In this document: positions 43,565-52,318 of the stretch, piece by piece
Numbering within the stretch: the first letter of the stretch is position 1
Layout: the number at the start of each line of letters is the position of its first letter
Origin: Cryobacterium adonitolivorans
Lineage (GTDB): Bacteria > Actinomycetota > Actinomycetes > Actinomycetales > Microbacteriaceae
DNA length: 64,000 nt
Assembly: GCF_004402695.1 (NCBI RefSeq)
Contig: NZ_SOFL01000002.1
Location: 64,956-128,955, forward strand
Direction: 5' to 3'
Notes under the pieces: model-generated
Database searches by the model: none
Told to the model about the DNA's origin: nothing
Seen by the model: the letters and a program-made list of their open reading frames with translations, nothing else
Translations under genes and position numbers: made by a program

Positions 43565-44359
43565 ATGACCGAACAAGCGCGCGCCGGCAGGACCGGTGCC
43601 GGTGAGGCGGTGATCGAACGCGCCGCCCGGCTGCTCGCAGCCTTTACAGCCGACCACAGGCAACTCTCCCTCGCCGAGCTGTCGCGGCGCAGCGGGATCC
43701 CGCGCAGCAGTGCCCTGCGCCTGGCACGCAAGCTCGTCGACGTCGGCGCGCTCGAACGCCGGTCCGACGGCGCATTCGTCGTCGGACTCCGGCTACTCGA
43801 GGTTGCCACTCTCGCACCCCGCGGACACGGCCTGCGTGCCGTCGCCATGCCATATATGGAGGACCTCTTCGCCGTCACCCGCCAACATGTGCTGCTCGCC
43901 GTACGCGACGGCGATGACGCGCTCCTCGTCGAGCGGCTCTCCGCCCACGGCGCGATGCCCGTGCAATACCGAGTCGGGGGGCGCCTTCCGCTGACCTCGA
44001 CCGGCGTCGGCCTCGTGCTACTCGCTCACGCGCCCGCGGATGTGCAGGAGCGGACCATCGAGGAATTCGTGCCCTCCGCAGACACCGAGATACGCAGCCC
44101 CGCGGAGTTGCGCCGAACCCTCGCCGAAGTCCGACGCGGCGGTTTCGCGCGTGGCCGCCAGAGCGAACCCTGGTCAGTGAGCACCGTCGCCGCGCCCGTA
44201 CGAGCGCCGGACGGCGCAGTCGTGGCGGCACTCTCCGTTGTCGTGCCGACCGGAGGACCGGACCTGGGAACCTACGTTCATGTCGTACAGACCACCGCCC
44301 TCGCCGTCACCCGAGAGCTGAACTACAGCTCCGTCGCTGCAGACCGAACGCCGACCTGA
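43565..44359 (+). CDS. IclR-family transcriptional regulator
   Basis: This 264-residue regulator has an N-terminal winged helix-turn-helix (LSLAELSRRSGIPRSSALRLARKLVDVGALERR, about residues 35-68). The C-terminal IclR effector domain follows, with RQHVLLAVRDGDDALLVERL, LTSTGVGLVLLAHAP and SVSTVAAPVRAPDGAVVAALSVVVPTG. It is divergent from the amidohydrolase trio and probably senses an aromatic acid or related substrate. The ATG at 43565 is preferred over a GTG nine codons upstream; neither has a strong ribosome-binding site. Confidence 0.9.
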   Translation: MTEQARAGRTGAGEAVIERAARLLAAFTADHRQLSLAELSRRSGIPRSSALRLARKLVDVGALERRSDGAFVVGLRLLEVATLAPRGHGLRAVAMPYMEDLFAVTRQHVLLAVRDGDDALLVERLSAHGAMPVQYRVGGRLPLTSTGVGLVLLAHAPADVQERTIEEFVPSADTEIRSPAELRRTLAEVRRGGFARGRQSEPWSVSTVAAPVRAPDGAVVAALSVVVPTGGPDLGTYVHVVQTTALAVTRELNYSSVAADRTPT

Positions 44360-44408
44360 ACATCGACCAGGTCGACTTCTTCGCCGATCAGGATAGCCTG
44401 GCCCCCAG

Positions 44409-44492
44409 CTAGCTGAACTGCCTGGGGAGCTTGGTTGACCGCGCGATGGGTGGGGCCCTGCCGATGGCGGTGTGGGACCCGTGGTGATTGAA
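44409..44492 (-). mobile_element. IS481-like transposase C-terminal remnant
   Basis: Read leftwards from 44492 the sequence gives FFNHHGSHTAIGRAPPIARS, then TKLPRQFS and a stop. The YNHxRxHTAIGGxPPxxRxxNLPG pattern is the C-terminus of IS481-group transposases. Upstream bases continue as a degraded frame only. No terminal repeats were seen. This is a dead fragment next to a MerR remnant. Confidence 0.6.
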
Positions 44493-44672
44493 GAACGCTC
44501 TCGGTACGTCGCGGCGCAATCGCGGCCCTACACGCTTGGAGTACCGACGTTCTCCCTACCATCATCGACAGCGCCGAGCCACATCGGTGACAACGGATAC
44601 CGCTACCACGACGCCGAGGCGCTGGTGCGACTGCAACGGGTGCTACCGGTGTACGCCGATCGCAACCTCTAA
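44490..44672 (+). pseudogene. MerR-family regulator remnant
   Basis: The peptide SHIGDNGYRYHDAEALVRLQ, followed by RVLPVYADRNL, is the end of a MerR winged helix. Active proteins read SRIGxNGYRYYDRxALVRLQRIL. In the adjacent frame upstream, ALGTSRRNRGPTRL may be the decayed helix-turn-helix (GTTSRTLRHYD). The frame is broken and the effector domain is missing, so the gene is dead. The surrounding 44360-44755 holds no other gene. Confidence 0.5.
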
Positions 44673-44745
44673 ATAGCCCCTGCACTGGCGCCTCGGGACA
44701 ATTCGGACTCTAGAGTGGTTGTGCGACTCGCATTCGTCGAATATC

Positions 44746-44765
44746 ATACAATCAAATGGTTGTAT
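44746..44765. promoter_or_regulatory. Candidate ArsR operator overlapping the start codon
   Basis: ATACAATCAAATGGTTGTAT is an inverted repeat (ATACAA/TTGTAT with an 8-base centre) that includes the ATG of the ArsR gene. ArsR-type operators typically have ATA-N12-TAT symmetry. Binding here would block transcription or translation of its own operon. Confidence 0.6.
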
Positions 44766-45109
44766 TAGAACTTTCCGAACAGGATGTCAACCGCCTCTTC
44801 CGCGCCCTAGCGGACGCGACGCGGCGGGATATCGTGTGCCGCACGTTGGTCGCCGATGTCTCGGTGTCGCAGTTGGCGGACTCCTACAGCATGTCGTTCG
44901 CGGCAGTCCAGAAACACGTTGCAGTTTTGGAGGAGGCCAGGCTCGTGGCCAAAGAACCGCGTGGTCGTGAGCGGATGGTTCGGGGAAATCTCGACCGCAT
45001 CCGCCAGGCGCAGCGCCTGCTCGACAGCTTCGAAGAGCTCTGGCGTTCGCGCATCGATCGCCTCGACATCCTGCTCGCGGAAGACGAACCGGCTCCACCC
45101 GACAGCTAA
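44756..45109 (+). CDS. ArsR/SmtB-family transcriptional regulator
   Basis: This 117-residue winged-helix repressor has FRALADATRRDIVCRTL, the recognition region VSVSQLADSYSMSFAAVQKHVAVLEEARLV and the wing AKEPRGRERM. It lacks the CxC metal-binding motif of true ArsR, and together with the AHSA1 protein next door it belongs to the ArsR group paired with SRPBCC proteins. No ribosome-binding site is seen before the ATG, which lies inside the operator, so the mRNA may be nearly leaderless. The next gene starts 14 bases after its stop. Confidence 0.9.
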   Translation: MVVLELSEQDVNRLFRALADATRRDIVCRTLVADVSVSQLADSYSMSFAAVQKHVAVLEEARLVAKEPRGRERMVRGNLDRIRQAQRLLDSFEELWRSRIDRLDILLAEDEPAPPDS

Positions 45110-45123
45110 CCGAAAGGAACATC

Positions 45124-46104
45124 ATGCCCGTCACTTCTGTCGAAAAAGACCTCGACCAGCTCAGCATCACGATCGTCGCCGACTTCGCGGCGCCACTCCG
45201 CCGGCTCTGGGATGCGTACACCGACCCGCGCCAGATCGAGCGGTTCTGGGGTCCGCCAACCTATCCGGCAACGTTTCTCCGGCACGACGCCCTGACAGGC
45301 GGACGCAGCGTGTACTCAATGACCGGACCAGAGGGAGACACACACTACGGCTGCTGGGACTGGACCTCAGCCGACGCTCCCCACTCGTTCGAAGTGATCG
45401 ACAGGTTCTCGGATGCGGCGGGCGTGCCGAATACCGACCTCCCGGCCACCCGGATGGACTTCGCTTTCGAGGAGACGAGCGGCGGCAGCCGCCTCAGTGC
45501 AACATCGCACTTCGACTCGCTCGAGCAGATGCAGCAGCTCATCGATATGGGCATGCTCGAAGGCACCCGTGAGGCAATGGCTCAGATCGATCAGGTGCTG
45601 GCCGACCTGGCATCATTCGCCACCGAGCGCAGGGCGGAAGCGCAAGTCCTCAGCGATACCCAGGTGCGCGTGGCGCGGGTCATCCGCGGCACCGTCGACC
45701 AGGTGTGGCGGGCACACAACGACGCCGCCCTCATGAAGCGGTGGCTGCTCGGACCGGACGGCTGGTCGATGCCTGTCTGTGAGATCGCGACGGCCATCGG
45801 CGAGAGCTACCACTATGAGTGGCAGCGGGACGGTGGCGACGAGCGATTCGGCTTCACCGGCGAACTGCTCGAGGTGGAGGAACCGTACCGCGCGGTCACG
45901 ACCGAGGCGATGGTCGGCATGGACTTCCCGGCAACGCTCAACGAGCTGACCCTGACGGAAGTCGAGGGCGGAACCCTGCTCTCACTCGTCATCACCTACG
46001 CAAACGCCGAGCAGCGCGACGCGGTGCTTGCGACCGGCATGACCGACGGCATGGAGACGAGTTACCAGCGTCTCGAGGGGCTGTTGCAGCCGACGCTGGC
46101 ATAG
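45124..46104 (+). CDS. Tandem AHSA1/SRPBCC-domain protein
   Basis: This 326-residue protein has two AHSA1-like START-superfamily domains. The first (about 1-160) has FAAPLRRLWDAYTDPRQIERFWGPPTYPATF. The second (about 170-325) has RGTVDQVWRAHNDAALMKRWLLGPDGW and ends in TDGMETSYQRLEGLL. The fold binds hydrophobic ligands. Pairing with an ArsR-type regulator is common in Actinobacteria and the pair is probably cotranscribed (AAAGGAA before the ATG). The domain doubling is uncommon but known. The ligand is unknown. Confidence 0.88.
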   Translation: MPVTSVEKDLDQLSITIVADFAAPLRRLWDAYTDPRQIERFWGPPTYPATFLRHDALTGGRSVYSMTGPEGDTHYGCWDWTSADAPHSFEVIDRFSDAAGVPNTDLPATRMDFAFEETSGGSRLSATSHFDSLEQMQQLIDMGMLEGTREAMAQIDQVLADLASFATERRAEAQVLSDTQVRVARVIRGTVDQVWRAHNDAALMKRWLLGPDGWSMPVCEIATAIGESYHYEWQRDGGDERFGFTGELLEVEEPYRAVTTEAMVGMDFPATLNELTLTEVEGGTLLSLVITYANAEQRDAVLATGMTDGMETSYQRLEGLLQPTLA

Positions 46105-46137
46105 CTCTACCCGTCGAGGTGCGGCTGCGAGTCATTC

Positions 46138-47553
46138 TTAGTGCCGCAGCTGCGCCTCGGTCGTCGAGTCCTGATCGCCCTCAACCGGGACAGACTCGTC
46201 CTCGCCGAGGTATTGCGCCGAGATGCGGCGGTACGACTTCGTGAAGAACGCACCGATGGCCGCGAGCACCATCAGCATCCCCGCGACAAGGAACACGAGC
46301 GCAATGCCCCGCGCCTCGCCGTCTCCCAGGAGCCAGCCGAGGCCCTCGCGTCCGGCAGCCGAGTTCATGAACGGGATGATGATGAACTCGGCGATCGGCG
46401 CGATGAGGAACGCGGTGATGGGGGCGGCCGCCGACTCGAATGCCGCGGCGAACCCGAACACGCGCCCCTGCTCACGGAACGGCACCACTTTCTGGATGAC
46501 CGTCTGCTCTGACGCTTCGACGGCGGGGATGAGCGTCATATAGAGCCAGATGCCGGCGGCGTACAGCCACCACCACTCGCGGATCGTGAACAGCGCCCCG
46601 AGCACGCCCATGAGGATGACGAGCAGCAGCATCGTGCGTATCGGGTTGCGTCCCAGTCCGAACTTCGTGATCAGCAGGCCACCGATGATGAACCCGGTCG
46701 ACGTGACACCGAGCACGATTCCCCACACCTCGACGGGGAAGAGCTCGAGGCCGTAAGGGTCCATGAGCGCCATATAGACGCCACCGATGAAGTTGTTGAA
46801 CGTCGAGAAAATGATGAGCGCGAAGAGCCCTGTGGCCGCCCTCACCGCCGTGATGCTGCCGCGCAGGTCGATGAGCGGACGCCGCTCGCCATCCTGCTGC
46901 GGTTGTTCCTCGGGGATGCGTAGGAACAGCAGGTGCAGGAGGGCCGCCGCCGAAAGGGCGATCGCGATGATGAGCGTCCACCCCATTCCCAGCAACCCGA
47001 TCGCGAGCCCGCTGAAAACGCTCGTCACCATGAAGGCGAGCCCCTGCACTGTGCCCACGAGCCCGTTCGCGTTCGCGTGCCGCTCGGTAGGGATAAGCAG
47101 TGTGACGACCGTCGACAGTGCGATGTTGCGCATGTTCTCGATGACTGCCCCGAAGAGGATGATCCCGCTGAACAGCCAGAACATGGGCCTACCGATGTCG
47201 AGCAGAGTGGACTCCGGGAACAGGAGATACAGCACGCCGCCGATACCGAATGCGATCAAGGTGACCAGGCCCGCGAACACCATCACGAGGTGCTTGCGGT
47301 GCCGGTCAACGATGGTGCCGAACGCCATCGAGAACAGGGCGACGAGCAACATGTACGCTCCACCGATGATGCCGGTAGCGAGTACCGAGCGCGTCTCCAG
47401 GTAGACCCAGAATGTGAGTGCGAACCAGAGGAAGCTCGTCGTGACGTTTGCGACCGCCGTGTTCACCAGCACCTGCGCGAACGTGCGCGCGCCACCGGGC
47501 GGTGGTTCGGTGTGAGCCTCGGATGCGGCTGGCGTTTCGTCCATTCTGCCCAT
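46138..47553 (-). CDS. MFS transporter (MFS_3/macrolide-efflux-like)
   Basis: This 471-residue transporter has about 12 hydrophobic segments, starting VLVNTAVANVTTSFLWFALTFWVYLET. The loop FGTIVDRHRKHLVMVFAG is the motif A loop (GxxxDRxxxR). The layout resembles MFS_3 efflux proteins such as MefA-like macrolide exporters, though the substrate cannot be inferred. GGGGAGGA lies eight bases before the ATG at 47553, which decides the start over one 44 codons upstream. The C-terminal tail is acidic. It is convergent with the AHSA1 gene. Confidence 0.88.
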   Translation of the reverse strand: MGRMDETPAASEAHTEPPPGGARTFAQVLVNTAVANVTTSFLWFALTFWVYLETRSVLATGIIGGAYMLLVALFSMAFGTIVDRHRKHLVMVFAGLVTLIAFGIGGVLYLLFPESTLLDIGRPMFWLFSGIILFGAVIENMRNIALSTVVTLLIPTERHANANGLVGTVQGLAFMVTSVFSGLAIGLLGMGWTLIIAIALSAAALLHLLFLRIPEEQPQQDGERRPLIDLRGSITAVRAATGLFALIIFSTFNNFIGGVYMALMDPYGLELFPVEVWGIVLGVTSTGFIIGGLLITKFGLGRNPIRTMLLLVILMGVLGALFTIREWWWLYAAGIWLYMTLIPAVEASEQTVIQKVVPFREQGRVFGFAAAFESAAAPITAFLIAPIAEFIIIPFMNSAAGREGLGWLLGDGEARGIALVFLVAGMLMVLAAIGAFFTKSYRRISAQYLGEDESVPVEGDQDSTTEAQLRH

Positions 47554-47765
47554 GTGCTCGTCCTCCCCGGTGCGCTCATAGTCGCGTCGCGAGTTCGAAC
47601 GGCCACCGCTCGAATCAACAGTCTCAGCCAACCGAGACCGCTGAACCTCATTGTAAGGAGACCCCGTGAACATGTCACGGGTCACCCGCTTCGCCCGTGG
47701 TGCTCTACTGCCGCCAGTAGTACCGTTTCGACAATCGATCGCAAACCACAGGCGGAAGGGCTCCC

Positions 47766-48590
47766 ATGCTGAAGCAGGTCGCGGAGGGTGTGCATGTTCA
47801 CGAGAGCGAGTTCATCCAGAGTAATTCCGTTGTCGTGCAGGGCCGGGCGGGTGTGTTGCTCATCGACCCCGGGATCACGCGGGACGAAATGGCCACCCTC
47901 GCGAACGACGTTCGCGAGCTGGGCCAGCCCGTGGTGGCAGGCTTCTCGACGCATCCGCACTGGGATCATGTGCTCTGGCACGCGAGCTTCGGTGTAGTGC
48001 CCCGTTACGGTACAGCCCGCTGCGCGGCGTCCATCCGGGATGTGCTCTCGAACGCGGATTGGATGGCCCGCGTGGCCGAGGGGCTACCACCGGAGTACGC
48101 CGAGGAGGTCCCGATGGATTTGCTGGGTTTCATCACCGGTCTGCCCGCCGAAACCACACAGGTTCCGTGGGACGGCCCTGACGTCCGCATCATCGAGCAT
48201 CAGGCCCATGCCACAGGCCACGCGGCACTGTTGATCGAGGAGCGGGGAGTCCTCGTCGCCGGCGACATGCTGTCGGACATCCTGATGCCGTTCCTCGACC
48301 TACGGGCCGCGAATCCGATCGAGGATTACCTCGACGCGCTCCGGCTGTTCGAGGACGTGGCGGACGACGTTGATGTCGTCATCCCCGGTCACGGGTCTGT
48401 CGGCGAAGCGGATCAGGTACGAGCGCGGATCGAACAGGATCGCGCGTACGTAGAGACCATGAGTGACGGCGGGGATCCCGGCGACTTTCGGGTCGGCCCA
48501 TCGGCGCCGTTGGAGTGGCTGGCCGACGTGCACAAGTGGCAAGTTCAGGAGCTCGCCCATAAACGAGAGCATGGCGGGACGCCCGAATAG
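47766..48590 (+). CDS. Metallo-beta-lactamase-fold hydrolase
   Basis: This 274-residue MBL-fold hydrolase has the metal site THPHWDHVLWH (H63, H65, D67, H68), HATGHAALL, the bridging Asp in VAGDMLSD and the last His in VIPGHGSVGE. The fold covers thioesterases, lactonases and glyoxalase II; the exact reaction is unknown. The ATG at 47766 has GGAAGGG upstream. It lies divergent from the MFS gene and could be in the same response, though no shared operator was found. Confidence 0.87.
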   Translation: MLKQVAEGVHVHESEFIQSNSVVVQGRAGVLLIDPGITRDEMATLANDVRELGQPVVAGFSTHPHWDHVLWHASFGVVPRYGTARCAASIRDVLSNADWMARVAEGLPPEYAEEVPMDLLGFITGLPAETTQVPWDGPDVRIIEHQAHATGHAALLIEERGVLVAGDMLSDILMPFLDLRAANPIEDYLDALRLFEDVADDVDVVIPGHGSVGEADQVRARIEQDRAYVETMSDGGDPGDFRVGPSAPLEWLADVHKWQVQELAHKREHGGTPE

Positions 48591-48691
48591 AGGTCGGGAG
48601 GATTTGCACACTAGGCCGGCGACGGCAACCGGAAAGCCACCAAGGCGCTCAGTTGGGGAAAAGGGGAATCTTCGAATAGGAGACCGTCGGT

Positions 48692-48708
48692 GTTCACCCG
48701 AGTGAAAC
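48692..48708 (+). promoter_or_regulatory. Possible PHO-box-like sequence upstream of phoX
   Basis: GTTCACC at 48692-48698 matches the conserved half of the actinobacterial PHO box, and TTCAC/GTGAA arms form a small inverted repeat. No second in-phase 11-base repeat follows, so a true PhoP site is not shown. Confidence 0.25.
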
Positions 48709-48774
48709 CGGACGGCCACCGGCATCCTGTTGCGTTGACCCTGTCTAAATCGGCCGTTGGAGGAGAACAGAACC

Positions 48775-50832
48775 ATGTCGCAGCAGGAAACACGGATGCC
48801 TCTTCCGATGGCGGGCCACACCAAGGGCAAGCGCAGTCCGGTGACATGCCAGCTCAAATGCGGCAACGCCTGCGCAATGGGGGTGTGCAACCAGACCGAC
48901 AACGAGTACTTGAGGGACATCGTCGGCGTCGCACTCTCCCGTCGCTCTGTGCTGCTCGGCGCAGGCGCGGGCGCACTGGCGCTCACCTTCGCCGCATTCG
49001 ACTCGCCGTTCGGCGGCACCCCGACAGCCCACGCCGCAATGCGTGGACTGGCATTCACCGCCATCCCTCCCGTTGCCGCGACGGTGGACGACTTTGTGGT
49101 GCCGTCAGGTTTCCAGTGGGCGCCGATCATCCGCTGGGGAGACCCGATCCTGGCCGGCGCGCCCGAGTTCGACATCAACAACCAGACCCCCGAGGCGCAG
49201 TCGCTGCAGTTCGGCTACAACAACGATTACCTCGACATCATCGAGTTGCAGGGCGGCGGCGGTCGCCACGGCCTGCTCGTCACGAACCACGAATACACGA
49301 ACCCCGGGATCATGTTCCCGCCGGCCGCGAACGAGGCCGAGCGGCTGCAGCAGTTGCGCATCACGATGGCTGCCCACGGCCTGGCCGTCGTCGAGCTTGC
49401 GCGCGACAAGAGGGGCCGCCCGTGGTCGTACCTGCGCTCCTCCGACTACAACCGTCGTATCACGGCATCCACCCCGTTCCGTCTGACCGGACCAGCCGCT
49501 GGCCAGGACATGATGAAGACGCAGGATGACCCGGAGGGCACGAGCGTGCTCGGAACCTTCGGCAACTGCGCCGGCGGAACGACCCCGTGGGGAACCATTC
49601 TGTCGGGCGAAGAGAACTTCAACAACTACTTTCGTTCCTCGGGAGCCACGGCCGGGCAGAAGCGGTACGGTCTGTCGTCTTCGCCCTCCACCTATGGCTG
49701 GGAAGCCATCGAGCCGCGATTCGACGCCGTGGCGAACCCCGGCTACGTGAACGAGCCAAACCGGTTCGGCTACATCGTTGAGATCGACCCACTCGACCCC
49801 AGCGCCACCCCAGTGAAACACACCGCCATGGGTCGGATGAAGCACGAGGGTGCCAACGTCACCGTCGCCGGCGACGGCCGCGTCGTGGCATACATGGGCG
49901 ACGACGAGCGCTTCGACTACCTCTACAAATTCGTCTCTCACAAGACTTTCCGCACGGGAAACAGCGTCAAGGCGCGCGCGCACAATAAGACGATCCTCGA
50001 GTCCGGCGACCTCTACGTAGCCCGCTTCAGCGGCAACTCGCCCGCGGCTGAGATCACCGGCACCGGCGCCCTGCCGACCGACGGTGCCTTCGACGGCAGT
50101 GGCCAGTGGATCCCGCTTACGCTGAACGGGGCAAGCGCCGTGCCTGGTTTCACCGTCGAGGAAGTGCTCGTGCACACCCGCCTCGCCGCCGACGCTGTCG
50201 GTGCCACCAAGATGGACCGACCGGAAGACGTTCAACCGCACCCCACCACAGGCAAGGTGTACGTCGCCTGCACCAACAACACGCAGCGCGGCACGTTTGG
50301 CAAGGCCGGCGTCGACGAGGTCAATCCGAGGACGGTCAACCGCGACGGTCACGTGATCGAGATTACCGAGGCGCAGAACGACGCCACTGCGACGAGCTTC
50401 GGATGGCTCATCCTGCTGGTCTGCGGCGACCCCGCCGTGTCCGGCTCGGCGTACTTCGCCGGCTTTCCGGTCGACCAGGTCTCGCCGATCTCCTGCCCCG
50501 ACAATCTGGCCTTCGATAAGGCCGGCAACCTGTGGATCTCCACCGACGGCCAGCCTGGCACCATCGGCTACAACGACGGTCTGTTCCGGGTCGGCCTCGA
50601 CGGCGCAAACCGTGGCCGCGTCGACCAGTTCCTCGCCGTGCCGCGCGAGGCGGAGACCTGCGGCCCCGTCATCCGGGATGACGAGGGCATGGTCTATGTA
50701 GCCGTACAGCACCCGGGCGAGGACGGCAGCTTCGCCAGTCCGCACTCCTATTTCCCTGACTACACAACAATGAGCGGCGGCGCGCTGGTCGCCGCCCCGC
50801 GTCCGTCGGTCGTGCAGGTCTGGCAGGTCTGA
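48775..50832 (+). CDS. phoX: PhoX-family (DUF839) alkaline phosphatase
   Basis: This 685-residue secreted phosphatase resembles actinobacterial PhoX. The N-terminal motif CQLKCGNACAMGVC (Cys 25, 29, 33, 38) and NEYLRDIVGVALSRRSVLL precede a Tat signal (RR at 56-57, cleavage near AHA-A at about 87). The body has the beta-propeller elements YLDIIELQGGGGRHGLLVTNHEYTN, TPWGTILSGEENFNNYFRSS, MGRMKHEGANVTVAGDGRVVAYMGDDERFDY and MDRPEDVQPHP. PhoX enzymes release phosphate from esters using Ca and Fe. The ATG at 48775 has GGAGGAG upstream. It stands alone. Confidence 0.92.
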   Translation: MSQQETRMPLPMAGHTKGKRSPVTCQLKCGNACAMGVCNQTDNEYLRDIVGVALSRRSVLLGAGAGALALTFAAFDSPFGGTPTAHAAMRGLAFTAIPPVAATVDDFVVPSGFQWAPIIRWGDPILAGAPEFDINNQTPEAQSLQFGYNNDYLDIIELQGGGGRHGLLVTNHEYTNPGIMFPPAANEAERLQQLRITMAAHGLAVVELARDKRGRPWSYLRSSDYNRRITASTPFRLTGPAAGQDMMKTQDDPEGTSVLGTFGNCAGGTTPWGTILSGEENFNNYFRSSGATAGQKRYGLSSSPSTYGWEAIEPRFDAVANPGYVNEPNRFGYIVEIDPLDPSATPVKHTAMGRMKHEGANVTVAGDGRVVAYMGDDERFDYLYKFVSHKTFRTGNSVKARAHNKTILESGDLYVARFSGNSPAAEITGTGALPTDGAFDGSGQWIPLTLNGASAVPGFTVEEVLVHTRLAADAVGATKMDRPEDVQPHPTTGKVYVACTNNTQRGTFGKAGVDEVNPRTVNRDGHVIEITEAQNDATATSFGWLILLVCGDPAVSGSAYFAGFPVDQVSPISCPDNLAFDKAGNLWISTDGQPGTIGYNDGLFRVGLDGANRGRVDQFLAVPREAETCGPVIRDDEGMVYVAVQHPGEDGSFASPHSYFPDYTTMSGGALVAAPRPSVVQVWQV

Positions 50833-50943
50833 CACTGCCTACCTGCTGCGGCGTGCAAGCTCGCCCAACGGGACGCCCGAATAGAGGTTCTCCACTTGAC
50901 GGTCTGGCGCGCTCAGACGCCGTGATCGTACCCGCTGCCTAGT

Positions 50944-51138
50944 GACGTCGCCGGCACGGTCTCCACCGAGGTCATGATCAACGCTGCGAACGGTGTGTAT
51001 TCGCTCTACGTGTTCACGCTGCCGTTCGGCCCGATCTGGGCGCTTCACACGTTCTAAATCGTGTCCTGTGCTGTCATGCTCGTGCTCTGGCTGCGCCAGC
51101 GGCATCCTGCGCAGCGCGAGGTACCGAAGCAGCAGTAA
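50944..51138 (+). pseudogene. Membrane-protein C-terminal remnant with an internal stop
   Basis: The frame reads DVAGTVSTEVMINAANGVYS, then LYVFTLPFGPIWALHTF, a stop at 51055-51057 and IVSCAVMLVLWLRQRHPAQR followed by EVPKQQ and a second stop. The pieces look like the last two membrane helices and basic tail of an integral membrane protein. The family is not recognised and the upstream part is absent. The remaining bases of 50833-50943 show nothing. Confidence 0.45.
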
Positions 51139-51145
51139 GAGGGGG

Positions 51146-51597
51146 CGCGTTGACCGAGAGCTATCCGGCTACAGTTACACGATGATTCTCGGCGCGAATA
51201 CCTACGCCCAGTCCAAGGACTACTGGCCGTACGCCGCCGATCAGGGCGAGTACGGCGAGAAGCTCAACAACCTCACCAAGTTCATTGCCTCGTCGAAGCT
51301 GGATGACGCGCCCTGGGGCGACTTTTCACCAGCGACCGTGACGCGCGACGCGGCCGCCACCATCCGGGAGCTCAAGGAGCAGGGTGGCAAGGACATCTGG
51401 CTATGGGGGAGTCTGCAACTCATGCACTCCCTGCTGGACGCCGACGTCGTTGACGAAGTCCAGATGCGGGTCTGCCCGGCGTCACGCGGCAAGGGAACGC
51501 GTATTTTCGAGGATCGGCACGACCTGAAGCTGATCGAGGCCACCCCATTCGAAAATGGCGTGGTACTTCTGCGCTATGACATCAAGAAAGAGGGCGG
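51146..51597 (+). pseudogene. Truncated DHFR/RibD-like reductase gene
   Basis: The frame encodes a RibD C-terminal (dihydrofolate reductase-like) domain: GYSYTMILGANTYAQSKDYW, then YGEKLNNLTKFIASS, IRELKEQGGKDIWLWGS and RVCPASRGKGTRIFED, up to VVLLRYDIKKE. The first 40-50 residues of the family, including the N-terminal strand and substrate loop, are missing and no good start is seen. After YDIKKE the frame continues without stop into sequence antisense to the TetR gene, so the natural end is also lost. Confidence 0.65.
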
Positions 51598-51607
51598 AGC
51601 GGGCTGG

Positions 51608-52291
51608 TTACCGTGCGGCCGAGGTCAGCCAGCGCTCCAGCCCGTCGAGGATGAGATCGAGGCCGAGCGGGAATTCGTCGCCGTAGTTGTAACCCGGCTT
51701 CAGAACGTGGTCCGCGGTCAGCTCGGCGAGATAGGGGTATTCGTTGGCGGGGAGTTGGGCGAGCATTATCTGCGCCATCGCGGCTGTCTCTTCCTCGGTC
51801 GTGAAGGGCAGGCTTTTCTCCTGCATCGCGAACCCGTAGATGTAGCTGTCCAAGGCAGAGAAGGCATGAGCGGCCATGGCCACGGAGAATCCGGCGTTCC
51901 GAAAGGTGCCGATGACGCGGTCGTGATGCCGCAGCGTGGCGGGCCCTGGGTTCGTCCCGGAGTCCGTCAGCCCCGTAGCCCAGGGGTGGCGTGACAGGGC
52001 AGCGCGGAAAGAGATCGATCGCTTGCGCATCGATGTTTTCCAGCCCTCGCTGTGCGACGGCAGGTCGATCTCGCTGAACACCGCATCGACCATGGCGTTG
52101 AGTAGGTCTTCCTTGTTGGCCACATGGTTGTACAGCGACATCGCTTCGACCCCGAGCTCGTCCCCGAGCCGGCGCATGGTCAATGACTCGATGCCGCCCT
52201 TGTCCGCGAGCGTGATGGCCGTGCTCAACACCTCTTCGCGGCTCAGCCGTCCCCGGGGCGTCCTGTCCGCCTTGCCTGCCGGCTTCGCCAT
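51608..52291 (-). CDS. TetR-family regulator with TetR_C tetracycline-like domain
   Basis: This 227-residue repressor has an N-terminal helix-turn-helix ([50 protein letters not shown], about residues 15-65). The C-terminal domain is like that of tetracycline-type TetR proteins ([27 protein letters not shown]). Two copies of one operator lie in the short gap to the divergent DUF4386 gene. It probably represses itself and that gene. The ATG at 52291 begins [14 protein letters not shown]. Confidence 0.9.
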   Translation of the reverse strand: MAKPAGKADRTPRGRLSREEVLSTAITLADKGGIESLTMRRLGDELGVEAMSLYNHVANKEDLLNAMVDAVFSEIDLPSHSEGWKTSMRKRSISFRAALSRHPWATGLTDSGTNPGPATLRHHDRVIGTFRNAGFSVAMAAHAFSALDSYIYGFAMQEKSLPFTTEEETAAMAQIMLAQLPANEYPYLAELTADHVLKPGYNYGDEFPLGLDLILDGLERWLTSAAR

Positions 52292-52318
52292 GCGTGCCCC
52301 TCACTGTTCGTTGACAAC

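Noticed and set aside
49105-50835. 576-codon open frame opposite phoX
   Set aside because: It mirrors the codon bias of phoX on the other strand and shows no domain.
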